From: Basidiobolus meristosporus CBS 931.73
Taxonomy: Eukaryota > Basidiobolomycota > Basidiobolomycetes > Basidiobolales > Basidiobolaceae
Reading direction: 5' to 3'
NCBI GenBank assembly: GCA_002104905.1
Contig: MCFE01000187.1
Coordinates: forward strand, 1-64,000
Length of the DNA stretch: 64,000 nucleotides
Made by a program: the position numbers and the translations under genes. This document shows positions 1-11,062 of the stretch, piece by piece (positions within the stretch are counted from its first letter, which is position 1; each line of letters begins with the position of its first letter). The notes under the pieces are model-generated. The model was not told the origin of the DNA. It searched no databases and saw nothing but the letters and a program-made list of their open reading frames with translations.

Positions 1-1
1 A

Positions 2-3000
2 TCCCACCAAGTCAACTCCATGAAATCCCCAGACCCTGATAACCGTGAAAAGACGGTTGCCAACAGTTCAACAGCCCAAGATACCTTGCCAGCTGAAGGA
101 GCCCCCTCAGCAACTATACCAGCCAAGTACCAAGAGTTTGCCCATGTCTTTGACAAGAAGAAAGCAGAACTCCTCCCTGACCATCGGCCTTATGACTGCC
201 CTATTGACCTTGAAGATGGAAAAGTCCCTCCATTTGGCCCAATATATAACCTCTCCCAGCCGGAGTTGAAAGAACTCCATGGTTATATTCAAGAAAACCT
301 CCAGAAGGGTTTTATTCAGCACTCCAAATCACCTGCTGGAGCCCCAATCCTCTTTGTCAAGAAGAAGGATGGCACCCTCAGAATGTGTGTGGACTACCGT
401 GCTTTGAATAAGATCACAGTCAAGAACCGCTACCCCCTGCCCCTGATCAACACACTGTTGGATCAGCTATCTGCTGCCCAAGTCTTCACCAAGATAGACT
501 TGAGAGGAGCTTACAATCTTGTCAGAATCAAGCCTGGTGATGAATGGAAAACTGCCTTTTGCACAAGATATGGCCACTTTGAATACAAAGTAATGCCATT
601 TGGCCTCACCAATGCCCCTGCTGTGTTTCAACACCTCATGAATGACATATTCCGTGAATACCTTGACCATTTTGTGGTAATCTACCTTGATGATATTCTC
701 ATATACTCCAAGAGCCAAGATGAACATGATGAACATGTCAAGAAAGTATTGAGAAAACTAGACTCTGCCGGTCTCTATGCCAAGCTAGAGAAGTGTGAAT
801 TTGACCAGAGAGAAGTGGAATTTCTTGGTTATCTCATCAGCCCTGAGGGAACAAGAATGGACCCAAAGAAAGTTGACTCAGTCCAATCCTGGAAAACACC
901 AAGCTCAGTCAAGGAATTACAATCCTTCCTGGGATTTGCCAACTTCTATCGCAGGTTCATAGCCAACTACTCCAAGATAGTCACCCCTCTGACAAAGCTT
1001 ACCCAGAAGAACACACCTTTTGCCTGGAATGAGGAGCAATCCAGCTCATTCAACCAACTCAAGAAATCTTTCCTGAAGGCCCCCCTGCTTGCCCACCCTG
1101 ACCTTGAGAAGCAATTCATAGTGGAGACTGATGCTTCTGATTTTGCCCTTGGTGCCATACTCTCCCAGTATGATGAGGACAATGTGTTGCACCCCATTGC
1201 ATTCTACTCTCGGAAGTTTTCCCCTGCAGAGATCAACTACGATATCTATGATAAGGAGTTGCTTGCCATCATTGTAGCCTTTGAGCAATGGAGACACTAC
1301 CTGGACGGTGCAAAACACAAAATCAAAGTCTTCTGTGACCATAAGAACCTTGAGTACTTTACAACTTCCAAAGTACTAAACCGGAGACAAGCCAGATGGT
1401 CACTCTTCCTGTCCAGCTTTGACTTTACTATCACCTATAGACCTGGTGCAAAGCAAGGAAAGCCTGATGCCCTGTCCAGAAAAAAGGAATATGCCCTGGA
1501 AGAGGGAGATGATGCCTGTCGGCAAATGGAACACCCATTGCTGAGCAAGAAACATTTTGAGATTCTTGCCACCCAGTCCTCAAGTCTTGTCATCCCTTCA
1601 TTCCTAGTAAGGATATCAGAATCCCAAGCCTCTGATATGACTTCCAGCACCATCAAGAAATATCTGGAATCCCCAGTTGGGCCCCCTCCCAAGTTCCCAA
1701 ACATCCAGAACCTGCATTTGGTAAACAACCTCATCTACCACAAGCAGCAGCTTTATGTCCCAGACCTTGCCACCCAGCTAGACATCATTAAGTCTCGGCA
1801 TGATTCAATGGCTGCAGGCCACTTTGGTACTGCCAAAACCTTGAATGCTATCAAAAGAGATTTCTGGTGGCCTAGAATGATAACTCTTATCAAAGAGTAC
1901 ATTCTGACTTGTGATATTTGCAACCGTGCAAAACCAGCCAGACACCAGCCCTATGGACTTCTTCAACCCCTGCCTATCCCAGAACACCAATGGAGATCTA
2001 TATCTATGGACTTCATTACTGACCTCCCTGAGTCATGTGGCTTCAATGCTATACTTGTAGTGGCTGACCGGCTGACCAAGATGGCTCACTTCATCCCTTG
2101 CTGTAAGAACACTGATGCAAAAGAAACTGCTGCTTTAGTCCTGAAGAATATTTTCCGCCTTCATGGTATCCCCAGTGATATTGTGTCAGATAGAGGCCCA
2201 CAGTTTGTGTCCAAGTTTTGGAAACACTTCATGCAATACCTTGGTGTTCAAGTCAAGCTCTCTACTGCCTTCCATCCACAGTCTGATGGCCAGACTGAAA
2301 GAATCAACCAGATTCTGGAGCAATACCTCCGGTGCTATATCAATTACCAGCAAGACAATTGGGTTGATCTACTCCCTGTTGCTGAGTTTGCCTACAACAA
2401 CTCAAGTCATAGTGCAACCGGTTTTACACCATTCTATGCAAACTATGGATTCCACCCTCAGTTTGATATCCAGATTCCAACAAACCCAATGAGCCCACAT
2501 GCGGCTGAACATGCCCAAGCAATCCAGGACATCCAGAACACCCTCAAGGAAGAGCTATCCTTAGCTCAGGAAAGCTACAAGAAATTTGCCAATCTAAAAC
2601 GGCATCCCAGCCCTGATCTTAATGAAGGAGATTCTGTATGGTTGCTCAGAAGAAACATCAGCACCAACCGCCCTTGTGACAAGTTGGATTTCAAGAAACT
2701 TGGTCCCTTCAAGATCAAGAAGAAGCTTAGCCCTATAGTATATCAGCTACAGTTACCAGCAAGTATGAAAATCCATGATACTTTCCATGTGTCCCTCCTG
2801 GAGCCGTATTGTAGGAACACATTGCCAAACCGGCAAGAAGCAAAGCCCCAAGCTATCCAGGTTGACCAACATCAAGAATTTGAAGTTAAACAGATTCTAG
2901 ACTCCAAGTATATCCGGTCAAAGCTGTACTACTTAGTAGACTGGATTGGTTATGGCCCAAGTGACCAAACATGGGAACCAGCTACACATCTCACTAGTTG

Positions 3001-3088
3001 TCAAGAACTAGTTACCCAGTTCCACCAACAATATCCTGCAAAACCTGCCCCAAAGGGAAACAGAGCTCCGCCTGGAAGAGGAGAATAG
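2..3088 (+). CDS. Gypsy Pol polyprotein: RT, RNase H, integrase, chromodomain (5' partial)
   Basis: This polyprotein copies the element RNA into DNA and integrates it into the host genome. The frame is already open at base 2, so the ATG at 20 is probably not the true start and gag-protease would lie upstream. Numbering from that ATG: RT at about 60-270 with the catalytic YLDD (YLDDILIYS); RNase H at about 365-485 ([10 protein letters not shown], then GKPDALSR); the integrase zinc-binding region at about 595-645 with His residues and CDICN; the integrase core with [16 protein letters not shown] and a DDE glutamate in [12 protein letters not shown]; and a chromodomain at about 950-1005 ([17 protein letters not shown]), which in this family directs insertion to marked chromatin. 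The stop at 3086-3088 abuts the LTR. No inactivating lesion is visible in the part present. Confidence 0.95.
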   Translation, partial: SHQVNSMKSPDPDNREKTVANSSTAQDTLPAEGAPSATIPAKYQEFAHVFDKKKAELLPDHRPYDCPIDLEDGKVPPFGPIYNLSQPELKELHGYIQENLQKGFIQHSKSPAGAPILFVKKKDGTLRMCVDYRALNKITVKNRYPLPLINTLLDQLSAAQVFTKIDLRGAYNLVRIKPGDEWKTAFCTRYGHFEYKVMPFGLTNAPAVFQHLMNDIFREYLDHFVVIYLDDILIYSKSQDEHDEHVKKVLRKLDSAGLYAKLEKCEFDQREVEFLGYLISPEGTRMDPKKVDSVQSWKTPSSVKELQSFLGFANFYRRFIANYSKIVTPLTKLTQKNTPFAWNEEQSSSFNQLKKSFLKAPLLAHPDLEKQFIVETDASDFALGAILSQYDEDNVLHPIAFYSRKFSPAEINYDIYDKELLAIIVAFEQWRHYLDGAKHKIKVFCDHKNLEYFTTSKVLNRRQARWSLFLSSFDFTITYRPGAKQGKPDALSRKKEYALEEGDDACRQMEHPLLSKKHFEILATQSSSLVIPSFLVRISESQASDMTSSTIKKYLESPVGPPPKFPNIQNLHLVNNLIYHKQQLYVPDLATQLDIIKSRHDSMAAGHFGTAKTLNAIKRDFWWPRMITLIKEYILTCDICNRAKPARHQPYGLLQPLPIPEHQWRSISMDFITDLPESCGFNAILVVADRLTKMAHFIPCCKNTDAKETAALVLKNIFRLHGIPSDIVSDRGPQFVSKFWKHFMQYLGVQVKLSTAFHPQSDGQTERINQILEQYLRCYINYQQDNWVDLLPVAEFAYNNSSHSATGFTPFYANYGFHPQFDIQIPTNPMSPHAAEHAQAIQDIQNTLKEELSLAQESYKKFANLKRHPSPDLNEGDSVWLLRRNISTNRPCDKLDFKKLGPFKIKKKLSPIVYQLQLPASMKIHDTFHVSLLEPYCRNTLPNRQEAKPQAIQVDQHQEFEVKQILDSKYIRSKLYYLVDWIGYGPSDQTWEPATHLTSCQELVTQFHQQYPAKPAPKGNRAPPGRGE
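3074..3085 (+). other. Polypurine tract of the gypsy element
   Basis: GGAAGAGGAGAA is an unbroken purine run overlapping the last codons of pol and ending three bases before the LTR. Plus-strand priming tracts of LTR retrotransposons sit exactly here. This placement supports the LTR start at 3089. Confidence 0.8.
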
Positions 3089-3609
3089 TGTCATGTTCAC
3101 ATGACAACCATGAACACCCATGCCAAGTTTCAGCTTCCCAGCTCAATTTCTAAGAGATTCCTTCCGGAACCTTCTACCACCTTCCAGAAAGTTCCTGACC
3201 ATTCCAAACCATTGTTACACAATGGAACATTCCATGGAAGCTTTCCATCGTATTTTTTATAGTCCAGTACCATATATGGAAATACCAGGTCACATGACTT
3301 AGTCACATGATCAGGTGACCCAATCCATTTCCCCATCCTGTCTCAGTACCGTGTCATCTATGTCATTATCCCCAGCACCATTGCTGTGCCTCACCCCACA
3401 ACCCCATTAGTATTAGCTAACATCTCTCGGCATCAATATAGCCAAAAAGTATATATAGTCCTATCCCCCCTTAAGTATTCCTCAGTCTGATAAACACAGG
3501 TCTTGAATAAACAGCCTTGCCTTGAATCCTGCCTTGCCTTGATGGTCCACACCTAAGTCCTTTCCTGCCGTGCCTAGCTTTTCCTCCTGCCTTGTGTCTA
3601 TTCATAACA
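3089..3609 (+). repeat. 3' long terminal repeat (521 bp)
   Basis: The LTR begins TGTCATG directly after the pol stop and ends TTCATAACA, giving TGT...ACA termini. Inside are a TATA-like GTATATATAG at 3449-3458 and AATAAA at 3506-3511, the expected order for an LTR promoter and polyadenylation signal. The right end is inferred from the terminal dinucleotide, because the 5' LTR is outside the window and cannot be aligned. Confidence 0.75.
3449..3511 (+). promoter_or_regulatory. LTR TATA element and polyadenylation signal
   Basis: GTATATATAG (3449-3458) is followed about 50 bp later by AATAAA (3506-3511). In a 5' LTR the first would position the transcript start and in a 3' LTR the second would direct 3'-end cleavage. 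Called from motif and position only. Confidence 0.5.
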
Positions 3610-3617
3610 TAGTCCTG

Positions 3618-3854
3618 CTAAAGTGTGCCTCCTTTGACTGCACCGTATGTAGCTCCAAGTGACAACGCAGCATTTTGAGTATCACTATCTCTTAACCTAT
3701 CTTTTACACCCTTGATATATCCAGTTTGATCAGAATTTTGACTCATAATAATTCCTGCTACACTAGAAAGTAATATGGCAGATACAGATGTGAGAAGAGT
3801 GAAGTTGTTCTTTTGCTTTTGAATAGTGCACCTTATATACAAGCCCATCACCAT
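3618..3854 (-). CDS. Doubtful small hydrophobic ORF beside the LTR
   Basis: A 78-residue frame runs toward the gypsy LTR and ends eight bases from it. It has one possible membrane segment near residues 18-40 (rich in L, S, V, A, I) followed by a hydrophilic stretch. I recognise no family. It could be the end of a host gene disrupted by the retrotransposon, or chance. The nearby promoter-like sequence is not convincing. Low confidence. Confidence 0.15.
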   Translation of the reverse strand: MVMGLYIRCTIQKQKNNFTLLTSVSAILLSSVAGIIMSQNSDQTGYIKGVKDRLRDSDTQNAALSLGATYGAVKGGTL

Positions 3855-6800
3855 TATAGGTATATCATTATTGCTGATTCATAAACATGCCTTTAGACCG
3901 TTTCATACCTCACCGCAGTCCAAAAGAACATCACTGATGGAAGCAGTTTAACAAGGAGAAACCTCCAACAGTGGTGACTGAAACCTTGGCCAACAAGTAA
4001 ATCAATGGGAATAAGCAAAACAATGCTGTATGAGATTTGTGCTAGTTTGGTAATTTGATGTTCTGTCATGGATGAATTGAGCTATCTCATATGTCATAGT
4101 GTACAGTATGCTGGTACAAAAGGGACGTAACAAACCTGACATATTGGGAAGGATACACATTGAAGATGTCCTTTTGGAGTGACATGATGGTCTACAGAGT
4201 TGGAATATTATGTCATCCAACATGAGTGTGGTATCTGATGATACTAAGGAATGAATGGCAACACCCGCTGAAAAGCAAAGCCCCCTATTTTTCTATGCCT
4301 TAATGGGAAAGCATGTCTTTTGTTTTTGAGTCTGTTTGGTGGAAACCAATGGGAAATCCATGGCTGCAACTGGTCCTTGTAAGGGCATTGAATCATTAGT
4401 TGGGCTAATTTTGCCAGGATGCTCAAGGTCCCAGAAGGGTAGAAATTTCAGGTTTTTGTTGGCATTTGCCAAATTCATGCCTCAGTAGTTACAACCATGC
4501 GTACCTCAACTGACCCACTCTCCTCCATCTCTTCATATACATACTTAGAAACTAGCATGAGTTGAGAGCCATGTAGTATCAAGATTACTCAACCCAACTA
4601 ATGTTTCATAAATCATGTTCTCACATAACTAAAGGGAAAGATGTACTCATCCTGTGTCCAAAGCACCAAAAAAGACTTGGCAGCAAATAATGCAATCATC
4701 AATGACTATACTTGTGTCAGCTCATTGACTGTCTTTATTGTATCTTTCAGCATTATTGCATACATAAGTAAAGACAGATGATGTTACTATTCTTGGCAAC
4801 TTGGCAGATGAGATATTTGGTAATGTAGTGTATTGCCAACACTATACCAAATATGAGTACTTGATTCAACAATTAGCAACAGTTGTTTGAATTCATGACT
4901 GCCTGTTTTACATATAGCATACTTGGTGCCTAATGACTGTACTTTATACTGTTAACATGGGTGCCAATTGGCCTATTATATGATCACAAGAATTTGCAGT
5001 GCTGTGTACACGGTAAATAAGCTGTCCAGTGTTTAATGGTAGCATTGAGTTCAATTTGTCAGATGCCTGTATCCTCAAACCTCATTTAGGGCTATGCATT
5101 TCACCTCATTGAGACTTATGGTGGTTGATGGAATAGTAGTGTTGACCCCATTTTGTTACTGCCATACACATATTAAGTACTTGATACACCAAGGTCCACT
5201 CTCTACCTAATACCACAGCTACTCAAATGCATATATATGTCCTTGGGTGTGGTGTACACTGCATGCTTCAAAGCCTTGGTAACCTATTGGTATGCTCAAA
5301 CAAATAGCCTATAGGTCATGATATTTGAAACTGACTGAAGGAACAATTCTAATAAAACAAAGATCTAACTTGTAAGCCCTGGTTGATGTGTTTAATGTAT
5401 GAGTGTTACTTGGAAGCAACAGACTAACACATCCTTAGCCTAGAAACTAGAAATGACTATTCACCTTGCAAGTTTTATTGATGATGCTAAGATCATGTGA
5501 TACTGATCATGTACAGTTTCCAGGCATATATGGGCTTCTGCAATCCCTTTTACCAGGGTCATCCATGGTGTGTAAGCACCCAATTCCCAATTTATCATAT
5601 ATTTTAAGGTTGATAAGAAACACAAAACTATTCAATATGCTTTTTCTTCACTAATTTCATTGACCTTTGGACACTTCTTAATATCCTCCTCTCTGCAAAT
5701 AATTGCATCTCTCAACTAGCATTGACAGAGGTGAGCACTTGCTGTAAGAGGTGCATGTGGCTACCTCCCAAATTCAATATATTAGTGATTCTCTCTTCAG
5801 GTTACTCTTGCTCAAATTGGCTACTCATTTCTATAGAAGATTTCTAGAAAACTATATGCTAGAGATCACTGCCAGAATGTGCAAGCTTTGCCTGTGTCCA
5901 ATCTCCATTATTGCATTAAATCTCTACCACTGTGACCTCAATGCATTGTAGCCTGAGCATTATTAATCCCTGCAGCAATAAATGCATCAATGTCAAGTGT
6001 TCAGTAGGCCAATGCATTAAGATTTGCCAAGCAGATGAGAGTCAAGCATAAATACCTTATTAATATGGTGAGTGCAGCTAATATCCTTTGACTCAGTATT
6101 CTGCTGCAGGATGCCATAAACACTTGATGTTTGATTGAGGTATTAAGATAAACTGTGTCTATTTTGATGGTTAATATAGTATCTTTATACTTGCAGCTAT
6201 TGGAAGTAATTTGGAGTTTATGGCTAATTTCTGGACTTAAATAAGCATTGATTCTTTTGTGTGAGCTCTGTACATATAACAATAATCACATACTGGAAAA
6301 GGTTACATGAGTACTGCACAAACTTGATGTCATTTCAATGAGTTTCACGATTGTGATAAATTTTAGCATTTTGACGATTTCTAGCAGTTAGCAAATAATA
6401 AATACTGTGAGAAATTAACTCTAGGTAAATAAACTTTCACTTGATAATTGAATAAATACTTCAAGATATATGCATAAATAAGCGCTAAACCTGTTGCTTC
6501 CAACCTGATCAAGGTTTACTAGTGTCAATGAGTGTCTATAACCACGCTTAGAGTTAGCCAGTAAAGCCCGAGCCTTAACATGAACCAAATCTGAGGTCAT
6601 TTAGTACTTAAAATGTATATATGAAACGTGGAATATAGATGACGACTTGATTGCAATCGAAAAAATATAGGTCAGAAGGTTCCAGTGTTTGTTCGTAACA
6701 AGGTAGGAGCCAAACACATATTGTCACCGTCTTTCCTCACGAAGAGGAATGAGTAATCAAATGGAAACATTCATCATGAGTGTTGAACTTCTAAATAGAA

Positions 6801-9800
6801 GGACATTAACATCGATTCCATGTCAGGACCCTGGGCTTATATTCCGGATCATCAAATGTGGGATGATTTCGAACGGGTGGAGATTTTTTTTTGCATTCAC
6901 AATCCAATGGTAGCATGTCATGTCAAATACATTAATGGAACCCGAAATTCGGGATTCCACGGGAACACGTGGTTTCAAGCCTCGGTTTATAGGATGGTGG
7001 GGACTGATGGCTTTAAGACCCTTCTCGTACCATCGTCCGGAAAGCCTCAGAATCCACAAAGAATATGTTCGATGCACTGAAACCCTTAGCGTTACTAATA
7101 GCTCACTACATTACTCAGAGTTGGTAACACTTAGGGTTAGGGTTAAAGGTTGGGAATGCAACTTTATTATTAATATATATATGCTAGCGTTGCTTTCAAA
7201 TTCAAACATGTCATCCGAGGTATCACGATAATATTATGGCTTTGGATTGGACATTTTGGTGCCAGGTAAAGATCATAGAAAGATGTGTATGGAGTCTGGT
7301 GTCTCTCACCTCCCGAGGATTTCCACAATCCTAGGGTACTAGCTGTATTTGATAATGAGCTTTAAGATGGCAGCTGTGTACAAAGTTGCTAATCTATTTT
7401 TTCTCTTTGCTGCTTACCACGGCTAATTTTCCAAAATGTACGGACGCTTTGAGAATATACTCAGATCAGGAGTCACGTGATGTGAAAAATACCCAATTGG
7501 TCAGTTTTTGATTCAAGTACGTGGAATGATGCATTTGACAATCATTGTCAGAGATGGAACATATCCAATGAAACTTAACTCCTGTTCATATGTGGAGCTG
7601 CCACTGTGGGCTTTAAAATAACACCTGTGAAGAGGGGGAAACTTGGTTGAGCCAAAGCCCATTGTAAAAAAGAGATAAAGTAATGGCGTATTACATCGCA
7701 GCAATGTATTATTACTTTTAGACAAATGTTGCGAAAAAAATCCTAGACAATAATGCGGAAGACTATATAAAGGTGTACAACATTTAAAATCACCAGAGCA
7801 TTTTTCTAATCTATTTAATAAATACAATCCTTAGTATTTAATAAAGCATTCCGCCAATTGAAAGCGCGCTTATGGATTTAATGACTTACGTTGGAATGTT
7901 TCGATGATATGCTGTACGCCTTTACATTTCTCTCTATCACGCAATCTTGTGCCAAAACCTTCATATGCTTTCACTTCATGTGTGGCTTACGGCTTTAAAG
8001 CTGGAAACCATTTTTGTGCTTTATTTGTAAATTGCAGACTCGAAAGTTCGAAGTCTCAGTTTCATTTGAAGGGCTCTGAATTTGGTCCATTCCTTTTCAG
8101 AGCTTGCATCATTAATCACACATATAACCGCCAGTACACACCTCGCTCCTCCCTGCCTAATGGGCTAGAGGCTAATATACACCTTGAGGACAATCCCACT
8201 AGCCTGTACGTATACCAATTTACGTAAATAATAAGCGGTGCATTCTGTACCCCTGATTAGCATCAAGATATCAAAATGTGGTCAGTATTTTGTATGGACC
8301 TGGAATAGATTCGCTGTGGTTGTAGATGATGATTTTTCTGCATGGGAAATCTATTGCTTTTCTGCGTCACGAACGGTCATTGAAAACAGCGGAGCTAGGA
8401 AGAAAGAATGGATTGGCTTCTGCTGCTTGAATGGTCAATACAAAATATGCAATTTAAGCTTTGATGGAAATCCGAACTACCATTTATGGGTTGGTGTTAT
8501 GGAATGGACTGGATCGTTCGACCTCTATGAAAGCCTCCAACTTTTGGACATTTCCACAATTATGAAGGATTCCCAATAAATATCATGGGTCGTGGCTTTC
8601 ATAAATATCCATCTCTCTGACCTAGGACGTCAGTATGATTTATGAATCAACCATGAAAATGCCCAATACACTGCAACGGCTTTCACCTATTGAGTTACGG
8701 AGCAGACAAAGGTATATATACTTTTGGCAATACTTCCCAAAAATAAGGATGTGATCAGCTCGTGAGCCTTCTGCAACAAGGCTTGCAAGGAGGACTTTTC
8801 ATCACTCCGATCACAGCGGAGAATTATCAAGATAACATTATCTAGTTAGCTCCAAACTTGCTGCGTATGACAGGAAGATGAATGATTTATCGAGGGCTAT
8901 AGTACTTGTAGCATGTTGTCTGATGCCTTCTGGTAGATAGCTACTGAATGGATCTACTCCCACCATATGCCTAGCAAAACACACGGAGATGATGAAAGAT
9001 CTCTAATGGCAAATGAGGGTCATCTCCGAACAAGGGGAACCAGCTACCGAACACTCCTACCCAGGTTTGCTTCAACTAAATTCGGATCTCATATCCATGT
9101 TCAACAAAAAGCCCAATACAATCAACTCTTGATTCCTCATTATCGCTGTGCAAGACTCGCTCCCAGTGTGGCCTCGAACAATATATAAATGCCGGAGAGA
9201 AAAGGCTACACAACTCCAGCTCAAATAACGGCATGGTCTCCTCTAAAGAAACGCTGCTCTCTGGTACCTGTATGTTACATGGCAAAATATCAGTCAATTA
9301 CATTTCTAGCTGCCTGCTACCTAAATTGCGAAATAAACCTGATCATGGTGACTATAACCTGACAACCATAAAGCTCCCCTCAAATCATAAATGTCCAGGT
9401 GTTTGGGGTAAATTGCAAACGTTAGCATCAACACCTGTAGCGCTAGCCCAGTGCGTGATCTCCTCACTTCACCATACTAGGAACTCTTTATACAAATATA
9501 TATCGAGCTCGCTGACTGACTTTCCCCACGTTCATTAATATGCAGAATACTGCTTGATAATCTTACTAAGTGATGGAACCAAGCATGCTCTTGCTACGAA
9601 TCAATTCGCCATACAATCACATACGTTTCCTTGACAAATGGGAGAGTTGCAAGCTCTACTACCGTGTACCTTTAATATCATCATTCAAAGCAATTGCACC
9701 ATCTCCCAGATAGTGGTAGTACCCGCCAGGATAGTTTCATGTCTTGTGAGCGACATAGTCGAAGCCTGTTCTCGGCGTTGCTCTTTCACAACCTGGTTCT

Positions 9801-10950
9801 CACTGGATATACAGTGTAAACGATGTCGCACATATGTAATACTACAATATTCAGCGTAAGGCCCACATTCCACTCTTCAGAAGATCATACCTTGCTTTAG
9901 AAGTATCCAGACTTCAATAAGCTGCAAGAACGCATCGTCATCCCCTGCAGGTGATGTATTCCTTTCAAGTGAATTACATCCTGGACACCGTCCAACAATG
10001 CAGGGAGTGGGTGATGCACCATCTCATTGAGATCTCATTCAAAATATCACATTACAAAAGATTCCTTCACGAGTAGCCCGTGTAGTTGGCAGCTATGTTG
10101 TAGAACTGGATCTATGGTTTCATCACATACCGGATTGACCCCACCCTTGGAGGTCTCCTGGTAGCACATGGGTAGTATATTATATGAGAATATCCGATGT
10201 CGTTCCCACTAACCAAATACGCTTTTCGAGGACTATTTCGAAGGAAAACGTACATAGGCGAATGTTCGTTTGGAAGCTAATCACTACCACTTTGTATCTT
10301 CGGTTGATATCATACGAGCAACCACGTTTTTGCACCACATTACCTTCATTGTGTCGAGCGGTTGGAGCGATTTCTAATATTCCATCAAAAGATCTTAAAA
10401 ATGCCAGTGACCTGAACAGGCTCCCTAGATGAAAACCAGCTTAGCCTGCAGGACAATGAGTGCTGGTCGATCGTTGCCCGATACGTTTGTCTGTGGCCGG
10501 CCATTTATGTAGTGCTATGCCTGGAGAACGAATACCTGATTGGGTAAAATATCCATAGCGCTATAGATATTTTCATCCGTGTCAATAGGAACCTCTGGTG
10601 TAACGGTACTGGTGTTATGGCAGTTGCTACAAACAATACAAAAGTCGCACTTGCTCGCTTTAGCCTCCTTCAATCGGTGATAGAATACTACTGATTTTGA
10701 CACTGATCTACGCCACATCTTATTAAACAAGGTTGGGGTTTGATCATGATACTGCCAGTTAATAAATCTTATCACCATGGCTAGCAATGAGATGTGGGTG
10801 TACAAATAGGTATCATACTTGAATGTGTGGTGTGGTGTGATGAATAAATCCCAGGCCCCTTCACGACCAAACAGTTCGCATATCACCAAGTTGCCTATTT
10901 GGCATGTAAAAAGAATGGTATTTTGAATTAGCCCATCAGTCAACCGAGTT
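3855..10950. other. Gene-poor AT-rich spacer between the gypsy element and NRPS1
   Basis: About 7.1 kb with no frame longer than about 113 codons that resembles a protein family, no tRNA-like or rRNA sequence and no long repeat that I can see. Short frames occur on both strands and overlap each other, as expected by chance. Base composition is more mixed from about 6500 onward. A two-unit TTAGGG motif lies at 7131-7142. I see no tailoring, transport or regulatory gene for the peptide pathway here. Confidence 0.6.
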
Positions 10951-11008
10951 TTTGTGTTGTGCATTAATTTGCCGGTATTATCACTCTTTGGTCCTCGTCG
11001 TACTCCCA

Positions 11009-11016
11009 TATATAAG
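11009..11016 (+). promoter_or_regulatory. TATA box of NRPS1
   Basis: TATATAAG lies 54 nt upstream of the chosen ATG at 11063. The paralogous gene has TATAAAAG at 47880, 55 nt before its ATG, and both are followed by GCCAT. Conserved motif, spacing and start context (CAACAATGAACTC in both) support the promoter and the start. With a usual 30-nt TATA-to-start distance the 5' leader would be only about 25 nt. Confidence 0.7.
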
Positions 11017-11062
11017 CCATGGAAATAAAATTCCCGACCCCCAACTACAAGAAGTCTCAACA

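Larger units (their letters stand above)
1..3609 (+). mobile_element. Ty3/gypsy chromovirus LTR retrotransposon, 3' part
   Basis: The window opens inside an LTR retrotransposon. In order it shows reverse transcriptase, RNase H, integrase and a chromodomain in one frame, then a polypurine tract and a 3' LTR that ends at 3609. The order RT-RNaseH-IN defines Ty3/gypsy, and the C-terminal chromodomain defines the chromovirus branch common in fungi. The 5' LTR, gag and protease lie left of the window. The pol frame has no stop or frameshift here, so insertion was probably recent, but age cannot be judged without the 5' LTR. Confidence 0.95.

Noticed and set aside
7131-7148. TTAGGG repeats resembling a telomere
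   Set aside because: Only two perfect units plus a variant; too short for an interstitial telomere claim.
6820-7231. Cluster of overlapping short frames on both strands
   Set aside because: Frames overlap in sense and antisense, with no conserved motif; likely chance in a locally GC-richer stretch.
8238-8579. 113-codon frame as a small gene
   Set aside because: No recognisable domain, promoter or polyadenylation signal in convincing position.
10952-11062. Upstream ATG at 10952 as NRPS1 start
   Set aside because: The 37 extra residues have no counterpart in NRPS2, and the conserved TATA box lies downstream of this ATG.
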